Positions 21,747-31,568 of a DNA stretch of 64,000 nucleotides are shown one piece after another. The stretch's first letter is position 1. Each line of letters opens with the position of its first letter. Where the stretch lies: the NCBI GenBank assembly GCA_022606425.2, contig JAHDVF020000502.1, positions 186,001 to 250,000 on the forward strand. The letters run 5' to 3'. Made by a program: the position numbers and the translations under genes. The stretch comes from Lepidostoma basale. Lineage: Eukaryota > Arthropoda > Insecta > Trichoptera > Lepidostomatidae. The notes under the pieces were generated by a model that saw only the letters and a program-made list of their open reading frames with translations, made no database searches and was not told the origin of the DNA.

Positions 21747-22205
21747 GTGAGTCAGAATAAAGATTTTCATACATTCTTATATTATAAAGTTTTAGTAAGA
21801 ATATGGTATAGATTTTTATACGTACTTTGATTACAAAGGGTGAGTCAGAATTAAGATTTTTATACATTTCCTTATTATAAAGTTTGAGTAGGTATATGGC
21901 ATAGATTTTTATACATACTTTGATTACAAAGGGAGAGTGAGAATAAAGATTTTTATAGGTACATTCTTATATTATAAAGTTTGAGTAAGAATATGGTACA
22001 GATTTTTATACTTTCTTTGATTACAAAGAGTGAGTCAGAATAAAGATTTTTATACATTCTTATATTATAAAGTTTAAGTAAGAATATGCCATAGATTTTA
22101 ATGCATATTTTCATTACAAAGGGTGAGTCAGAATAAAGATTTATATACATTCTTTCATTACAAAGGGTGATTCAGAATAAAGATTTTTATGCGTTCATAT
22201 ATTTT
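21741..22205 (+). repeat. ~93-bp tandem repeat spanning the splice donor
   Basis: The word CAAAGGGTGAGTCAGAATAA recurs, with small changes, at 21741, 21834, 21927, 22024, 22117 and 22161. The spacings are 93, 93, 97, 93 and 44 bp. The intervening unit contains ATTTTTATACATTCTTATAT. The first copy is the exon end plus its 5' splice site. Copies at 21834, 22024 and 22117 keep GTGAGT, while those at 21927 and 22161 are altered. Confidence 0.85.
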
Positions 22206-22400
22206 TTAGATAAACTTAACGCTGTGAAATTCCTTAATGAATTTTTTTTATGAATTAAAACGCTGTTATTCCACTTTTTTGAAACGTTTATATCATTCTC
22301 CCGATGGTGAAGGTGTAATGTTAACGAAACATGTCGAGAAAAAAAATTCAAAAGTGGTAAAATCAGTGTTTTATTTCATAAGAAATTCGCCATTCATGTA
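22206..22400 (+). repeat. Hammerhead-type family B element, copy 1
   Basis: It shares TTTTTTATGAATTAAAACGC, CCACTTTTTTGAAACG and the downstream AAAAGTGGTAAAATCAGTG module with 37095-37870. Non-coding. Confidence 0.65.
22296..22340 (+). ncRNA. Hammerhead-like motif B1
   Basis: Stem I UUCUC/GAGAA, 5 perfect pairs across the motif; CCGAUGG box (canonical CUGANGA); GAAAC box; AU loop; GUC triplet. Stem II is eroded (GAAGG faces GUUAAC). Predicted inactive, but the conserved stem I supports the assignment. Confidence 0.55.
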
Positions 22401-22944
22401 TTACATGGAATAAATCAGATTAAAGTATCAGTAATCGTGTGTTATTATAAATTGGAGTATTCTTGAGTAAAGTTAACTATGAATACCGGAACGAGTAGTT
22501 CTTAATAATCAACGTAGTAGTATGTATAATCAAATATAGATTTTTTAAACTACTGTTAATCCAGAATATTTAATTTTACCATATTATAGTGTAAAAAATA
22601 TATTTAGAAAATAAAGTTACCTAAATAATTAAACGGAATTTTTTATTCTATAATACTATTTAATGTAACTTTAATAAGGTTTATTGCTCTTAGTAAGCTG
22701 TGTAATAATCAAAACTGGTTGGCATTTAAATAAAATAATTATCTATAGAAGTATACCATAAATAATTACCTATAGATATATCCTAGATGTTTCTAATGAG
22801 GTGTCCCATGGTTTCATCAGATTTATTGCAAAACTATATGAACATATAAATATAGCACATGAACCCCAGAGCTTGACTGAGTCAGCTCTGCTGCTGAAGG
22901 TTATCACAAAAATATAGAAATTAAATTTTAAAATATAAATATTA
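22401..22944. other. No gene recognised
   Basis: AT-rich, unassigned. Confidence 0.45.
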
Positions 22945-23162
22945 ATTTTTTTTTGTATACAACAGGTCGTTTGAACCCAATTACTGTATACAATTTATTT
23001 TTCAGCTATTATACTGATTCTCGACATGTGACAGGTAGCCAATCTATCGCCATTTTATTGTCACGTGAATTCTACACCAGACTGCCATCACCGGGAATCG
23101 GGCCCGGGACCTTCTGTATGGATGTCAGATATCTTACCCCTCTGCCACGAAGGTCGTCTTGA
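22945..23162 (-). repeat. tRNA-derived SINE, copy 1
   Basis: Read on the minus strand it starts GACGACCTTCGTGGCAGAGG, where TGGCAGAGGGG is a Pol III A-box. The B-box region reads GGGCCCGATTCCC. The body continues with GAATTCACGTGACAATAAAA and ends with ACGACCTGTTGTATAC plus poly(A). Related copies: 42326, 62785, 24668 (split) and 54811. Non-autonomous; mobilised by some LINE. Confidence 0.8.
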
Positions 23163-23700
23163 AATATCTTTGAGATATCAGGGATAATAAATACGTATTT
23201 CGAAACCAATAAAAAAAAAAAAAACGTTTTAAATTATAGCTTCTAAAAGCTTCAGATAGCGTCAAAATCGTTGCGAATAATAAAATAACAACCTGTCACA
23301 AAATTGTAGCTTTCAGTCAAAATGTTACGTTTAGAAACATTTCACCGAAGACACATTTTAATTATTTTCTGAAATTCCCAGCTCAGTTTCCCTCTCCCTC
23401 TTTGTTATACAATTACGAGCCTTCCCTACAAAGCAGATACGTTTTGAGAGTTATTGAATTTTCCGTTCCTACGTTGCCCCTTACAAACAGTGATTTAATA
23501 AATCTGCTCAATCTTCTTCTATTTATAGTTGCAAACCTTGTTTGATAAACCTTTCTTCTGAAATAGTAGAGACGTGACTCTTCTATGTCACTTTACAAAT
23601 ATATTTAGTCAATTACAATTCAAGTTCTGCATCAGAAGTTTCCTACCTTTTTCTTTGGCTACATATAAAATACCATTCTCACGAATTTTAGGAAAACTCA
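23163..23700. other. No gene recognised
   Basis: AT-rich, unassigned. Confidence 0.4.
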
Positions 23701-23703
23701 GGC

Positions 23704-23790
23704 GTTTACACCGTGGAATTCCATAAAAACGATTTTTTTATGAATTAAAACACTGTTTTTCGATATAAACTTTAAGTTTATATCGTTCTC
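23704..23790. repeat. Family B terminal module fragment
   Basis: GCGTTTACACCGTGGAATTC and TTTTTTATGAATTAAAACAC match the outer part of the family B element at 37831-37870 and 22206. The ribozyme part is missing here. Confidence 0.5.
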
Positions 23791-23861
23791 TGCTATTTTC
23801 TTTGATCGAAAACAGTTTATCTTCTGTTTTGTGTGATTTGGGTAAAACCGTGTAATTTCTC

Positions 23862-23912
23862 CTTCTCGACCGACGTTTCGGAGATCGTTGCAGTCTCCAT
23901 CTTCAGGGTAAT
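23862..23912 (-). ncRNA. Hammerhead ribozyme-like motif I1 (complete core)
   Basis: Minus strand: CUGAAGA box (23906-23900); extra U; stem II GGAGA/UCUCC, 5 perfect pairs with a 9-nt loop; GAAA (23879-23876); then CGUC, so stem III is only AC/GU with no loop and would need a dimer. Stem I has three pairs (ACC/GGU). It forms a divergent pair with I2 at 23950. Confidence 0.65.
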
Positions 23913-23949
23913 GCGATGGTGGTAAATTTATTACTTATCATTACCACCA

Positions 23950-24003
23950 CCACATTACCCTGAAGATGGAGACTGCAATGATCTCCGAAACCTTGGTTGA
24001 GAA
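23950..24003 (+). ncRNA. Hammerhead-like motif I2
   Basis: CUGAAGA box (23960-23966), extra U, stem II GGAGA/UCUCC intact, GAAAC present. The cleavage triplet is changed (CUUG instead of GUC). It is an inverted partner of I1; the arms extend outward to GAGAAGGAGAAAT and its complement. Confidence 0.6.
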
Positions 24004-24078
24004 GGAGAAATCGCACGGTTTTACCCAAAATCACACAAAACATATTGCTGCCAACCGTGAAAATCTACGCAATTAGTT

Positions 24079-24295
24079 TATCTTCTTTTTCTTCTACTTT
24101 TAATTTTATAATAGATCTTGAGATATATGTGACACATTATCAAGTCTCTTGTGATGACAAGGTCCAGCTGTCCCCCCACCTCTTAGGCGGTCTTCCAGGT
24201 AGACGGTTTTCGAAGGGGATTTCGTAGGCGGCTGTATATGTGAGTCTGTCACCATCCATTCTGGCTACATGGACCTTCCAGTATCTTCTTTGAAA
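24079..24295 (-). mobile_element. LINE-B 3' fragment
   Basis: It is collinear with the last ~200 bp of the 24699-25767 copy (TCTTAGGCGGTCTTCCAGGT, TGTGAGTCTGTCACCATCCA) with several differences and a decayed (GAA)n tail. An older insertion of the same family. Confidence 0.75.
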
Positions 24296-24667
24296 AAATA
24301 TTATTTAATCATGTGTCATATTTGGTTTCCCGAAGTTGAATTTCCAATCTTGAGCAGGGTGATTTTTCGTACCCTCTGCACATTGAAGGGCTGCACGGGA
24401 CTTAGGGCCGTGGCATTTCAGATACTTCCACGGATTCTCATTCGTTTTTCCATATAGTGATTTCCGAGAAAAATATAAAAAATCAGAACATTTTTCGTTT
24501 TCTTTTCTGATAGATTTTTATCACAATCCGACATGACACTTATGGTAATGTCAGTGATCACATTGAATGAATTTTGCGAGGAATAATATCACTCGTTAAA
24601 GCAAGTGAAAACAACTTGTTGTTATGGTAATTGCTGCCGATGGTACACTGTTTCGCTTTTCATGATT
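24296..24667. other. No gene recognised
   Basis: The stretch 24340-24450 is somewhat GC-richer but matches nothing in the window. Confidence 0.4.
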
Positions 24668-24698
24668 TTTTTTTGTATACAACAGGTCGTTTGAACAC

Positions 24699-25767
24699 TT
24701 CTTCTTCTTCTTCTTCTTTTGATAGATCTGACGATCTGTGACACAGAAATCATATCTCGTCGGATGATGAGATCCAGCTGTCCCTCCATCTCTTAGGCGG
24801 TCTTCCAGGTGGGCGGTGTCCGGAAGGGATTTCATAGTCGGCTGTATATGCGAGTCTGTCACCATCCATTCGGGCTACATGGTCCCTCCAGTATCTTCTT
24901 TTGGATCTACTCCACTGAACGATATCCTCTATTTCGCAGGTTTTTCTTATGTCTGCGTTGCGGACACGATCTCGGAGGGTTTTTCCAGTAATTGATCTTA
25001 GGACCTTCATCTCCGATGTTCTTAGTAGTCCCTTGGTTCGCACAGTGTCAGCCCGCGTCTCTACAGCGTACGTCATGATGGGTCGCACGCATGTTTTGTA
25101 GATTCTGATCTTGCTGTCGATACGCATGTTCTTGTTTTTCCAGACCAGATTCTTCAGGCATCCTGACACGGCAGAGGCTTTACTGACTTGTTCACGTACT
25201 TCGGTATAAAGGTCACTTTGGCTGCAGATCTCCACTCCCAAATACCTGAAACTCATCACCTGCTCCACAGGTATATCATCAACAGTCAGTTTACATCTTG
25301 CAGGTTGCCTAGATATAGTGAGACTTTTTGTTTTGTTGACTGATATAGCCATATTTAGCCTTTGGGATACTGTGTGAAATTTGTACAACATTCTTTGCAG
25401 GTCATCTTCAGACTCTGCTATTAATGCGGCATCGTCCGCATAGCAAATGACATTCACAGTTTTACTGCCCATTTTATAACCTAGTCCCAGGCCAGCTACC
25501 TCTTCTATAATTTCGTCCATAATAAGATTGAACAGAAAGGGGCTCAAACTATCTCCCTGTCTTATACCATTGCTTGTAGGAATTTCCCTAGACAGTTCAT
25601 TGTCAACCTTAATTTTCGTTTTGCAATTGGTATATAGATCTTGGACAGTCTTTATCAATGTATTGGATATTCCTCCTTCCTGTAATTTTCTTACAATATC
25701 TCTTAACAACACCCTGTCAAATGCCTTAGTCAGATCGACAAAACATATATAGGCTCCTTTATTACTA
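24699..25767 (-). mobile_element. LINE-B, 5'-truncated, youngest copy
   Basis: Minus-strand insertion of 1069 bp with a (GAA)n tail (24699-24716 on the plus strand reads as TTC repeats) and a perfect 11-bp TSD, landed in a SINE. 5' truncation is the usual outcome of target-primed reverse transcription. The endonuclease and the first part of the reverse transcriptase are missing. Confidence 0.85.
24750..25766 (-). CDS. LINE-B reverse transcriptase, C-terminal part, open frame
   Basis: An uninterrupted frame of about 338 codons that enters from the 5' truncation point, so there is no true start. It begins SNKGAYICFVDLTKAFDRVL (the catalytic Asp block), continues GIRQGDSLSPFLFNLIMDEI (B motif) and CYADDAALIAES (YADD catalytic block, codons 25442-25431). 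Then come the thumb (MSFRYLGVEICSQSDLYTEV) and the post-RT region (IYKTCVRPIMTYAVETRA, YWRDHVARMDGDR, GRPPKRWRDSW), and a stop. This matches the endonuclease/reverse-transcriptase ORF of RTE-like LINEs (family knowledge). The intact frame points to a fairly recent insertion. It cannot retrotranspose by itself. Confidence 0.9.
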   Translation of the reverse strand, partial: SNKGAYICFVDLTKAFDRVLLRDIVRKLQEGGISNTLIKTVQDLYTNCKTKIKVDNELSREIPTSNGIRQGDSLSPFLFNLIMDEIIEEVAGLGLGYKMGSKTVNVICYADDAALIAESEDDLQRMLYKFHTVSQRLNMAISVNKTKSLTISRQPARCKLTVDDIPVEQVMSFRYLGVEICSQSDLYTEVREQVSKASAVSGCLKNLVWKNKNMRIDSKIRIYKTCVRPIMTYAVETRADTVRTKGLLRTSEMKVLRSITGKTLRDRVRNADIRKTCEIEDIVQWSRSKRRYWRDHVARMDGDRLAYTADYEIPSGHRPPGRPPKRWRDSWISSSDEI

Positions 25768-25879
25768 CGTTTGAACACAATTACTGCAAACAATTTGTTA
25801 TTTTTTATTATATTTTGATTCTCGTGACATGTGATAGGTAGCTAATCTATCGCCATTTTAATGTCTTGTAATTTTTATT

Positions 25880-26190
25880 ATTAACAAACGAAAAACATTA
25901 AGACGACTAATTTGGATACAAAACGGTGTAACAAAGACAAAACAAAGATAAAACAACGACATGAAACCAAAAAATCATACATATCAGAAGAAACCTAAAT
26001 ATGTCGACTTCAGTGAGGCAGTATTCTTTCCAGAATTTGTAATATATTTTTTTATGAACACTGCCTCACTGACACTGAGAATTTCCATATCCGAGACGAT
26101 TAGATTCAACATCCGAATTGCTCTTCCTACTGGTATCACAAAAGACAGATTGGTTCTGCGTGACGGATCAAAGAACAATTGATGTCGGCG
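25880..26190 (+). repeat. Snap-back repeat H, copy 1
   Basis: The core 26010-26073 is a short hairpin with arms TCAGTGAGGCAGT and its complement. The flanks (GAAACCAAAAAATCATACAT, CCAGAATTTGT) recur inverted at 29985-30200. Non-coding, ends not resolved. Confidence 0.6.
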
Positions 26191-26279
26191 CTATCGCAGG
26201 TAACTATAAGGAACAGAAAGACCTAAAGAGAATCAATGGCTAAAATGTTTACACAATTGAGTTCAAATAACATAATTGT

Positions 26280-27032
26280 ATACAAAAATCATCCCCCATC
26301 AAACTTAAATGGAAGGTGTTCGACTGCTGCGTCCTACCGGTGTAATTTTATGGGTTTGGAACCATAACATTGTCTCAGAGAAGCGCAAATAAATTAATAA
26401 TTGCACAAAGAGCTATGGAAAGAGCGATGTTGAGAATCAATATAGCAGACAGGGTGAAAACCCTACTATTAGAACCAGAACAGGAGTCTCAGACATCATC
26501 AGAAGAGTGGCAGCACTAAAATGGCGCTGGGCAGGCCATGTCGCACGCAGCTCTGACGATAGATGGACAAAACGCCTCCTTTGCTGGTGTCCTAGAACTG
26601 CATCCCGAAACCCAGGACGCCCTCAACTTTGATGGAGTGACGACATTAAAGAAATCGCTGATACAACGTGGATGCGTGTTGCCCAGGATCGACAGACATG
26701 GAAGCAGATGGAGGGGACCTACGTCTAGGAGTGGATGGATATGGGCTGATGATGATGATGATCTTCTTCTTCTTCTTCTTCATTGTTGTAGACCTATGTG
26801 GTCTGTTCTCCAGAGTGTTGCTCCTCCTGTGAGGTAGATTCCCACCTTTTAGGAAGTTTTCCACGGGGCCGAGTCCCATGAGGCTGATTATGCAATGCAA
26901 TATAGGGGAGTCGGGTGGTGTCCATTCTTTGAACATGATCGTACCAGTCCCTTTTTCGCTGTCTTCTCCATCTTACAATATCCTCAACCTCACGTATACT
27001 TGTCAGTTGATGATGATGATGATGATAATACA
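26280..27032 (+). mobile_element. LINE-C 3' fragment with LINE-B in its (GAT)n tail
   Basis: It reads LIIAQRAMERAMLRI and, after shifts, KWRWAGHVARSSDDRWT-like and GRPQL-like text. It ends in (GAT)n at 26742-26761, and a second (GAT)n block appears at 27009-27026 beyond a LINE-B insertion. Dead copy. Confidence 0.75.
26762..27008 (-). mobile_element. LINE-B variant inserted in a (GAT)n microsatellite
   Basis: On the minus strand: SIREVEDIVRWRRQRKRDWY, DHVQRMDTTRLPYIALHNQP, RPRGKLPKRWES, ending in (GAA)n (plus-strand TTC repeats from 26762). It is close to the variant at 58210. It is flanked on both sides by GATGATGATGAT, consistent with a TSD inside the tail of LINE-C. Confidence 0.75.
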
Positions 27033-27440
27033 AAAAAAAAAAATAACAATGGCAAACTACTACATCAAAGGCCTTAATGGTATCCCAAGAACCGCAAATA
27101 TGTTAGATTTGTTGCAAACTAATTCCTAGGATTGAAACATAGAAATAAAATAAAACTTAATACAAATGGTAGTTCCTCTACGATTTGATTGTTGGACCGT
27201 ATTCAAATCTGTCCCGGGCCGCGAGTTGGGCAAACCTGTCCTTTACAATTTCCTTTACAAAATTAAATTTTCTAAGATCATGAAGGTAGAATGATCATCC
27301 CACTTCTCTTAAATGGTTTAATTTCCGTTTTGCTTAGTTCTGTCTTGTCGTCTTTTATAACCTGTATTTAAGAAAGAGTTTCACAAAGACAGCATTCCTT
27401 GTTTTAAGAATATTCATACAACAAACACTTTTCACAATTG
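27033..27440. other. No gene recognised
   Basis: Unassigned AT-rich sequence. Confidence 0.4.
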
Positions 27441-27444
27441 AGAG

Positions 27445-27566
27445 ATAAATGAGGTGTCTAACCCCAATCAAATATAATTAATACAAATGAAAACTTTTGC
27501 CTTATTAAAGGCTCACTTTATTTTGTGGAAATGATATGTTTTGCCTTACAAAGACATTATAAAATG
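27445..27566 (-). repeat. Family F module with degenerate hammerhead-like motif F2
   Basis: It matches 2757-2880 and 46955-47090 (TTAATACAAATGAAAAC, TTTTGTGGAAATGATATG). The motif at about 27529-27566 (minus) keeps a GCC/GGC-like hairpin, but the CUGANGA box and G of GAAA are lost. Confidence 0.45.
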
Positions 27567-27767
27567 TTTAAAAAATTTGTTAATATAAATCATTCCCATA
27601 AAACGTTCTAAAACTAGAAAACATACATTTTCATATACATTAGACTTAAAAAAACAATACTTTTTATTTTCCAAATAAATATTTAATATCACGACAGTGT
27701 TAATGCCTTAACTTCCAAAAGATATTTTAGTCAATATAAAATATTTAATATGTAATTTTTAACTAAT

Positions 27768-28740
27768 TTACTTACTTATTAAAATGCCGTTTTGCACAGA
27801 AGGGTGGGCAGAGATGATGGACCGCCAAACTTCTCTGTTTCGATGTACCACTCGAGTTTCCTCTTCATTCACACATCGTAAAACGCAAGCTCGTCGAATA
27901 GGGCCGCCTTCTAGTAATATATTAATTTGGTCGTTCTAGGCTTCTTTTTCCATTCACACTGCTTGTATGCAATTTTTAACCATTATTCACTCATCTTTTA
28001 TTTTTTATATGTCTAAACCACACACCATTCATAACATTGGTGTTCTTCTACCGACCCTTATGTATGGAAGCGAAGCATGGAACTGGCAAAATAAAGATAA
28101 AAGTAGAATAAATGCAGTAGAAATGAGATCTCTTAGACTAATGTGTGGATACTCTGTGTATGATAGAGTGTCGAATGAAAATATAAGAAGTGTATGCGGT
28201 GCGAATGATGGTGTCATGAACAAATAATGAAAGGATCATTAAGATGGTTTGGACATATGGAAAGAATGAATGAATAAAGAATGGAAAAAAATATATATGT
28301 AAATGATGTAAATGGAATCAGAAATAGAAGAAGACCGAGGAAAACGTGGCACGATCAAATTAATCAAATATTGAATGTCGGCCATGTGAGGAGTCAGAGA
28401 AATCGACGAGCGTGCATGACACGATGTATGATTGTTGAGGAAGCGAGAGAAATATGTCAGGAAAGAAAAGTGTGGCAGTCCATTATTTCTGCCTACCCCT
28501 TCGGGGTATTCCCGATGGTTAGTTAGTTAGTTAAACCACACATGTGACAATTTTCAAATTTTATGTATGATGCAATCATCTGTTTTACATTTCTTCATTA
28601 TTTCGTTCGTTGTACTATCATACATCGTTTTCTTGCACATTATTTATACTAATCTGATTTTTCCAGCTTCCAAGCTTCACTTCCATAAATAAGGGTTGGC
28701 ACTAGAACTCCATTATACACTGCTAGCTTTGCTTTAGTGC
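27768..28740 (-). mobile_element. LINE-A, old copy split by a younger LINE-A
   Basis: Part 1 is 27768-28013 (degenerate tail AACTAATTTACTTACTTATT, then GCCGTTTTGCACAGAAGGGT). Part 2 is 28543-28740, which reaches the YGSEAWKLEKSD-like region (plus TTCCAAGCTTCACTTCCATA). Between them lies the plus-strand copy 28025-28531. Confidence 0.8.
28025..28531 (+). mobile_element. LINE-A, young 3' fragment with 11-bp TSD
   Basis: It reads LLPTLMYGSEAWNWQNKDKS, RINAVEMRSLRLMCGYSVYD, then GSLRWFGHMERM after one shift, IRNRRRPRKTWHDQINQILN, VRSQRNRRACMTRC and the tail GGTTAGTTAGTTAGTT. TSD taaaccacaca at 28014-28024 and 28532-28542. This is a clear reference copy for the LINE-A 3' end. Confidence 0.9.
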
Positions 28741-29165
28741 AAATAATTATTTTTAAAACGGAGTTTTATATCATTAAATCTGTTTTTCATTTTTATTTAA
28801 ACATGTCGATAAAATAATCAACCAGTAGATAATATTCCAAATTTATTTTAATCTAAAAATATGCTTACAATTGTATTATTAAACTAAGTACGATACAAGC
28901 TCATTAAATCATCATATTTGTTGAATAAATAGCATTCTCTATTCAAATTAAAAAAATGGAATTCCATTCTGCATTAAACAGTTTCATTTTTGATGCAAGT
29001 CTGAAGTTTACCGTTAGATATTGGTTTACCATAACAAGGTTAGGATAAACCATTTCAGTTCGTGTTACCAATTTTATTCTCGATATCAATTCTTTCATGT
29101 CCAATTTATTCCTGACGAATATTATGGCTATCTCTAAACGTTCCTTGTATATGGAAATTTATTAT
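28741..29165. other. No gene recognised
   Basis: Unassigned AT-rich sequence. Confidence 0.4.
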
Positions 29166-29170
29166 TTAAC

Positions 29171-29530
29171 ATTTTGAATGTATACAAATACTTGTCATCT
29201 CCAGGCGTTACCTAGCAATCCGTTAATGGCGGTAGCCTTTCACATTGCGTTAATAAAGATCTTCTGCTTAGTGCTTAATCCATGCTTAATATATGGCGCT
29301 AGTGTAGATTGAACTAAAAAATGTGAAGTGTGGTGTTACATTGTAGCATATATACATCTTCCAAAAAATGTCAGACACGGTGGTCGTAAGAAGGGCGGAA
29401 TGGGAAATGTTGTATTACATAAAGCGTGCGCTTAAGCCAACCAATGACAGGTCATAAGTCCTGTAAACGCCTCGACCACCATATTCTGTTTCCAATTTGC
29501 ATCTTCGTCTCTATTGAGATACAATTAATT
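29171..29530. repeat. Family M copy 4, full-length type
   Basis: It runs from TGAATGTATACAAATACTTG through GGCGGTAGCCTTTCACATTG and GGTCATAAGTCCTGTAAACG to CTCTATTGAGATACAATTAA. Unlike copies 1 and 3 it is not a palindrome, so it shows the unfolded form of the family. Confidence 0.7.
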
Positions 29531-29544
29531 ATTATTTCAATTAA

Positions 29545-29648
29545 TGTACCAACCATCATCCCGTTTCTTCGACGGGGTGGGCAGAAACACTGTACTGCCA
29601 CATCGTTCCTTACTGACATACTTCACTCGATTCCTCAACATTCATACA
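29545..29648 (-). mobile_element. LINE-A 3' terminal fragment
   Basis: Only the last ~100 bp: ACCAACCATCATCCCGTTTC, GGCAGAAACACTGTACTGCC, ending at CTCAACATTCATAC. Confidence 0.7.
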
Positions 29649-29669
29649 ATATTTAATTTAAAATAGTTA

Positions 29670-29815
29670 ACACGACTGTTAAGTCAGTTTGTGAATGCCC
29701 TCGCAAGGCAAAATAAATTTGTCACAATTTATATAAATTAAATCCAAGTAAAACCACTAAACAATCGTGTTTACTATTATAAGTTTTACAAAATTAATAC
29801 CTCAACCATCAATCA
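29670..29815 (+). repeat. Hammerhead-type family E module, copy 2
   Basis: Inverted match to 7156-7315 (ATGCCCTCGCAAGGCAAAAT, AATCCAAGTAAAACCACTAA). It carries motif E2. Confidence 0.6.
29683..29727 (+). ncRNA. Degenerate hammerhead-like motif E2
   Basis: UUGUGAA in place of CUGANGA, extra U, GCC/GGC stem II around CUCGCAA, AAAAU in place of GAAAC, GUC retained. Predicted inactive. Confidence 0.35.
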
Positions 29816-29897
29816 ATTCATACAATGTGTATTATTTGTATTAAAAATGAAAAAAAAACACTGTACATTATTTTTCACCACTTTGCGGTTATTTTAA

Positions 29898-29938
29898 TTG
29901 CCGATTAGTTTCGCTTGTACCAAGGTTCCTCAGGGCTT
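29898..29938 (-). ncRNA. Hammerhead-like motif G
   Basis: Minus strand: CUGAGGA box (29933-29927), extra A, CUUG/CAAG stem II with a C-C mismatch at its base, GAAAC intact, then UAAUC as the cleavage region. Stem I gives three G/C pairs. The family downstream module (AAAGTGGTGAAAAATAATGT, minus strand) follows. Nearly complete core. Confidence 0.55.
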
Positions 29939-29984
29939 CTTAATAACAGAACAACAAACATGTATATATACTAGATAGAAAGAG

Positions 29985-30200
29985 AATTCTTCCCCTCCCT
30001 CGGATTTGGACATTTTTAGTGTCAGTGAGGCGGTGTTCATAAAAAAATATAGGACAAATTCTGGAAAGATTACTGCCTCACTGACGTTGACATATTTGGG
30101 ATTCTTCTGATATATTTAGTTTCATATTGTTATTTTATTTCCGTTACACTATTTTGTGTCCAAATGAGTCATCTAAATATTTTTCGCTTGTCTCATTTGT
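29985..30200 (-). repeat. Snap-back repeat H, copy 2
   Basis: Inverted copy of 25880-26190. The hairpin arms GTCAGTGAGGC and complement lie at 30019-30086. Confidence 0.6.
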
Positions 30201-30227
30201 GCATAATATAAATAAAAAAATAAAATT

Positions 30228-30530
30228 TAAAAAGGATCCCTGAGATGGTTTAGACACTTGGAACGAATGTTAAAATGTTGTATACAAGCAGTGTGGGTGG
30301 AAAGAGAAACCGCACTTAAAATACAAGTCATCAGAATAATAATGACATGACCAAATTAATCAAATATTAAAAGGCGGCCACATCCGAAGCCGGAAAAATC
30401 GACGAGCGTGCATGTTACGATGTATAAATGTGGAGGAACCACAAGCATGTCATGCTATACCAATATGGTGGTGTATCATCTCTGTCCACCCTTCTGGAGA
30501 AACGGTGTGATGGTTTGTTCGTTGGTTAAA
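30228..30530 (+). mobile_element. LINE-A 3' fragment, decayed
   Basis: GGATCCCTGAGATGGTTTAG (GSLRWF) to GGTGTGATGGTTTGTTCGTT. Many indels; a subfamily with TSSVGGKR-like text, as at 44368. Confidence 0.7.
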
Positions 30531-31165
30531 AAGAGATAAAACGTTAATAATAATTTGGATCAGGATTGTTCCTATGAACGGTCTTGAGAAAATTAAGTAA
30601 TGAAACGTCTTTTAAAAAGAATGTTTAAAATACATGAAAATAACATAGACATAGAGAGCAAAGAAGATTCCATGTAGTATTATAATGCTTATAAGATGTG
30701 GCATACTTAACGTTGTACTGAGGTGTCTAAATATTTATTGAACCCACTTTTAAAATAGTTAAATAATAAAAATAAGGATGTCGTTCAGACACTTGAAGTC
30801 AAACGACCTTCATAAATGGACCGCCATGAAAAATAGCGGAAGAATTGTTATGCTTGTCTGAAGTTGAGAAAACTTTTCTGACATCGAAAGAAGAAATAAT
30901 ACCAAAAATTAACCTCTTCGAAACCTATATCAAATTTTGAATAACATACACAATTTATGACCGCAAATAATTACGTAACTCGACCTTTATTCGCGTATTC
31001 GTTTATCAAGTCGGTTTGGATACATTTCCCTAAGGGTAAGGTTTGTTTGGGTACTTATTTACTCCACCAGCTATTCGTGGTTTCATATTTAATTACTTTG
31101 TTCAAGTACTAAAGTTATTTACACGATTTTGGCTAATACTCATATATTACAATAATCATTACTAC
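30531..31165. other. No gene recognised
   Basis: Unassigned AT-rich sequence. Confidence 0.45.
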
Positions 31166-31169
31166 GTAG

Positions 31170-31310
31170 TTCATACAATAGCCAGCTTACTGACACTCCA
31201 CTCATTTTGGCATCTACATCCAATCCTTTCAGCTCTCACACTTGTCCATATATAGATTAAATAACCACTGAGGTATAACGTAACCATGTTTGACACATTT
31301 ATTGATATTA
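31170..31310 (-). mobile_element. LINE-A reverse-transcriptase scrap
   Basis: CACACTTGTCCATATATAGA matches the RT region at 62060-62100 (minus; FNLYMDKCMKEL). No intact frame. Confidence 0.55.
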
Positions 31311-31349
31311 AACCAGGCTGTAAGATTCCCATTTACCCTGACATTTAGA

Positions 31350-31568
31350 AGGTTTTGACACATAGAAAGAATGAAAGAAGAAAGAATGTTAAAAAAATGT
31401 ATTTTAATGATTAAATATAACTAAAATAGAGAAAAACCAAGGTAAACGTGGCACGAACAAATAAATCTAATATTTTGCATGACACGATCTAGAAAAGTGT
31501 GGCTGTCCATTCTTTCTGCCTACTCCTTCGGAGCGATAGCGTGATGGTTTGTTAATTAGTTAGTTTAT
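31350..31568 (+). mobile_element. LINE-A 3' fragment with internal deletion
   Basis: It runs from the RRFWHIERM-like region to GTGATGGTTTGTTAATTAGT. Part of the ACMTRC region is missing. Confidence 0.65.

Larger units (their letters stand above)
24668..25868 (-). repeat. tRNA-derived SINE, 3' part, split by LINE-B
   Basis: The SINE tail side (TTGTATACAACAGGTCGTTT, 24673 on) resumes after the LINE at 25768 (CGTTTGAACACAATTACTGC) and runs to about 25868 with GATTCTCGTGACATGTGATA. The tRNA head is missing. The 11-bp word cgtttgaacac at 24688-24698 and 25768-25778 is the LINE's TSD. Confidence 0.8.
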
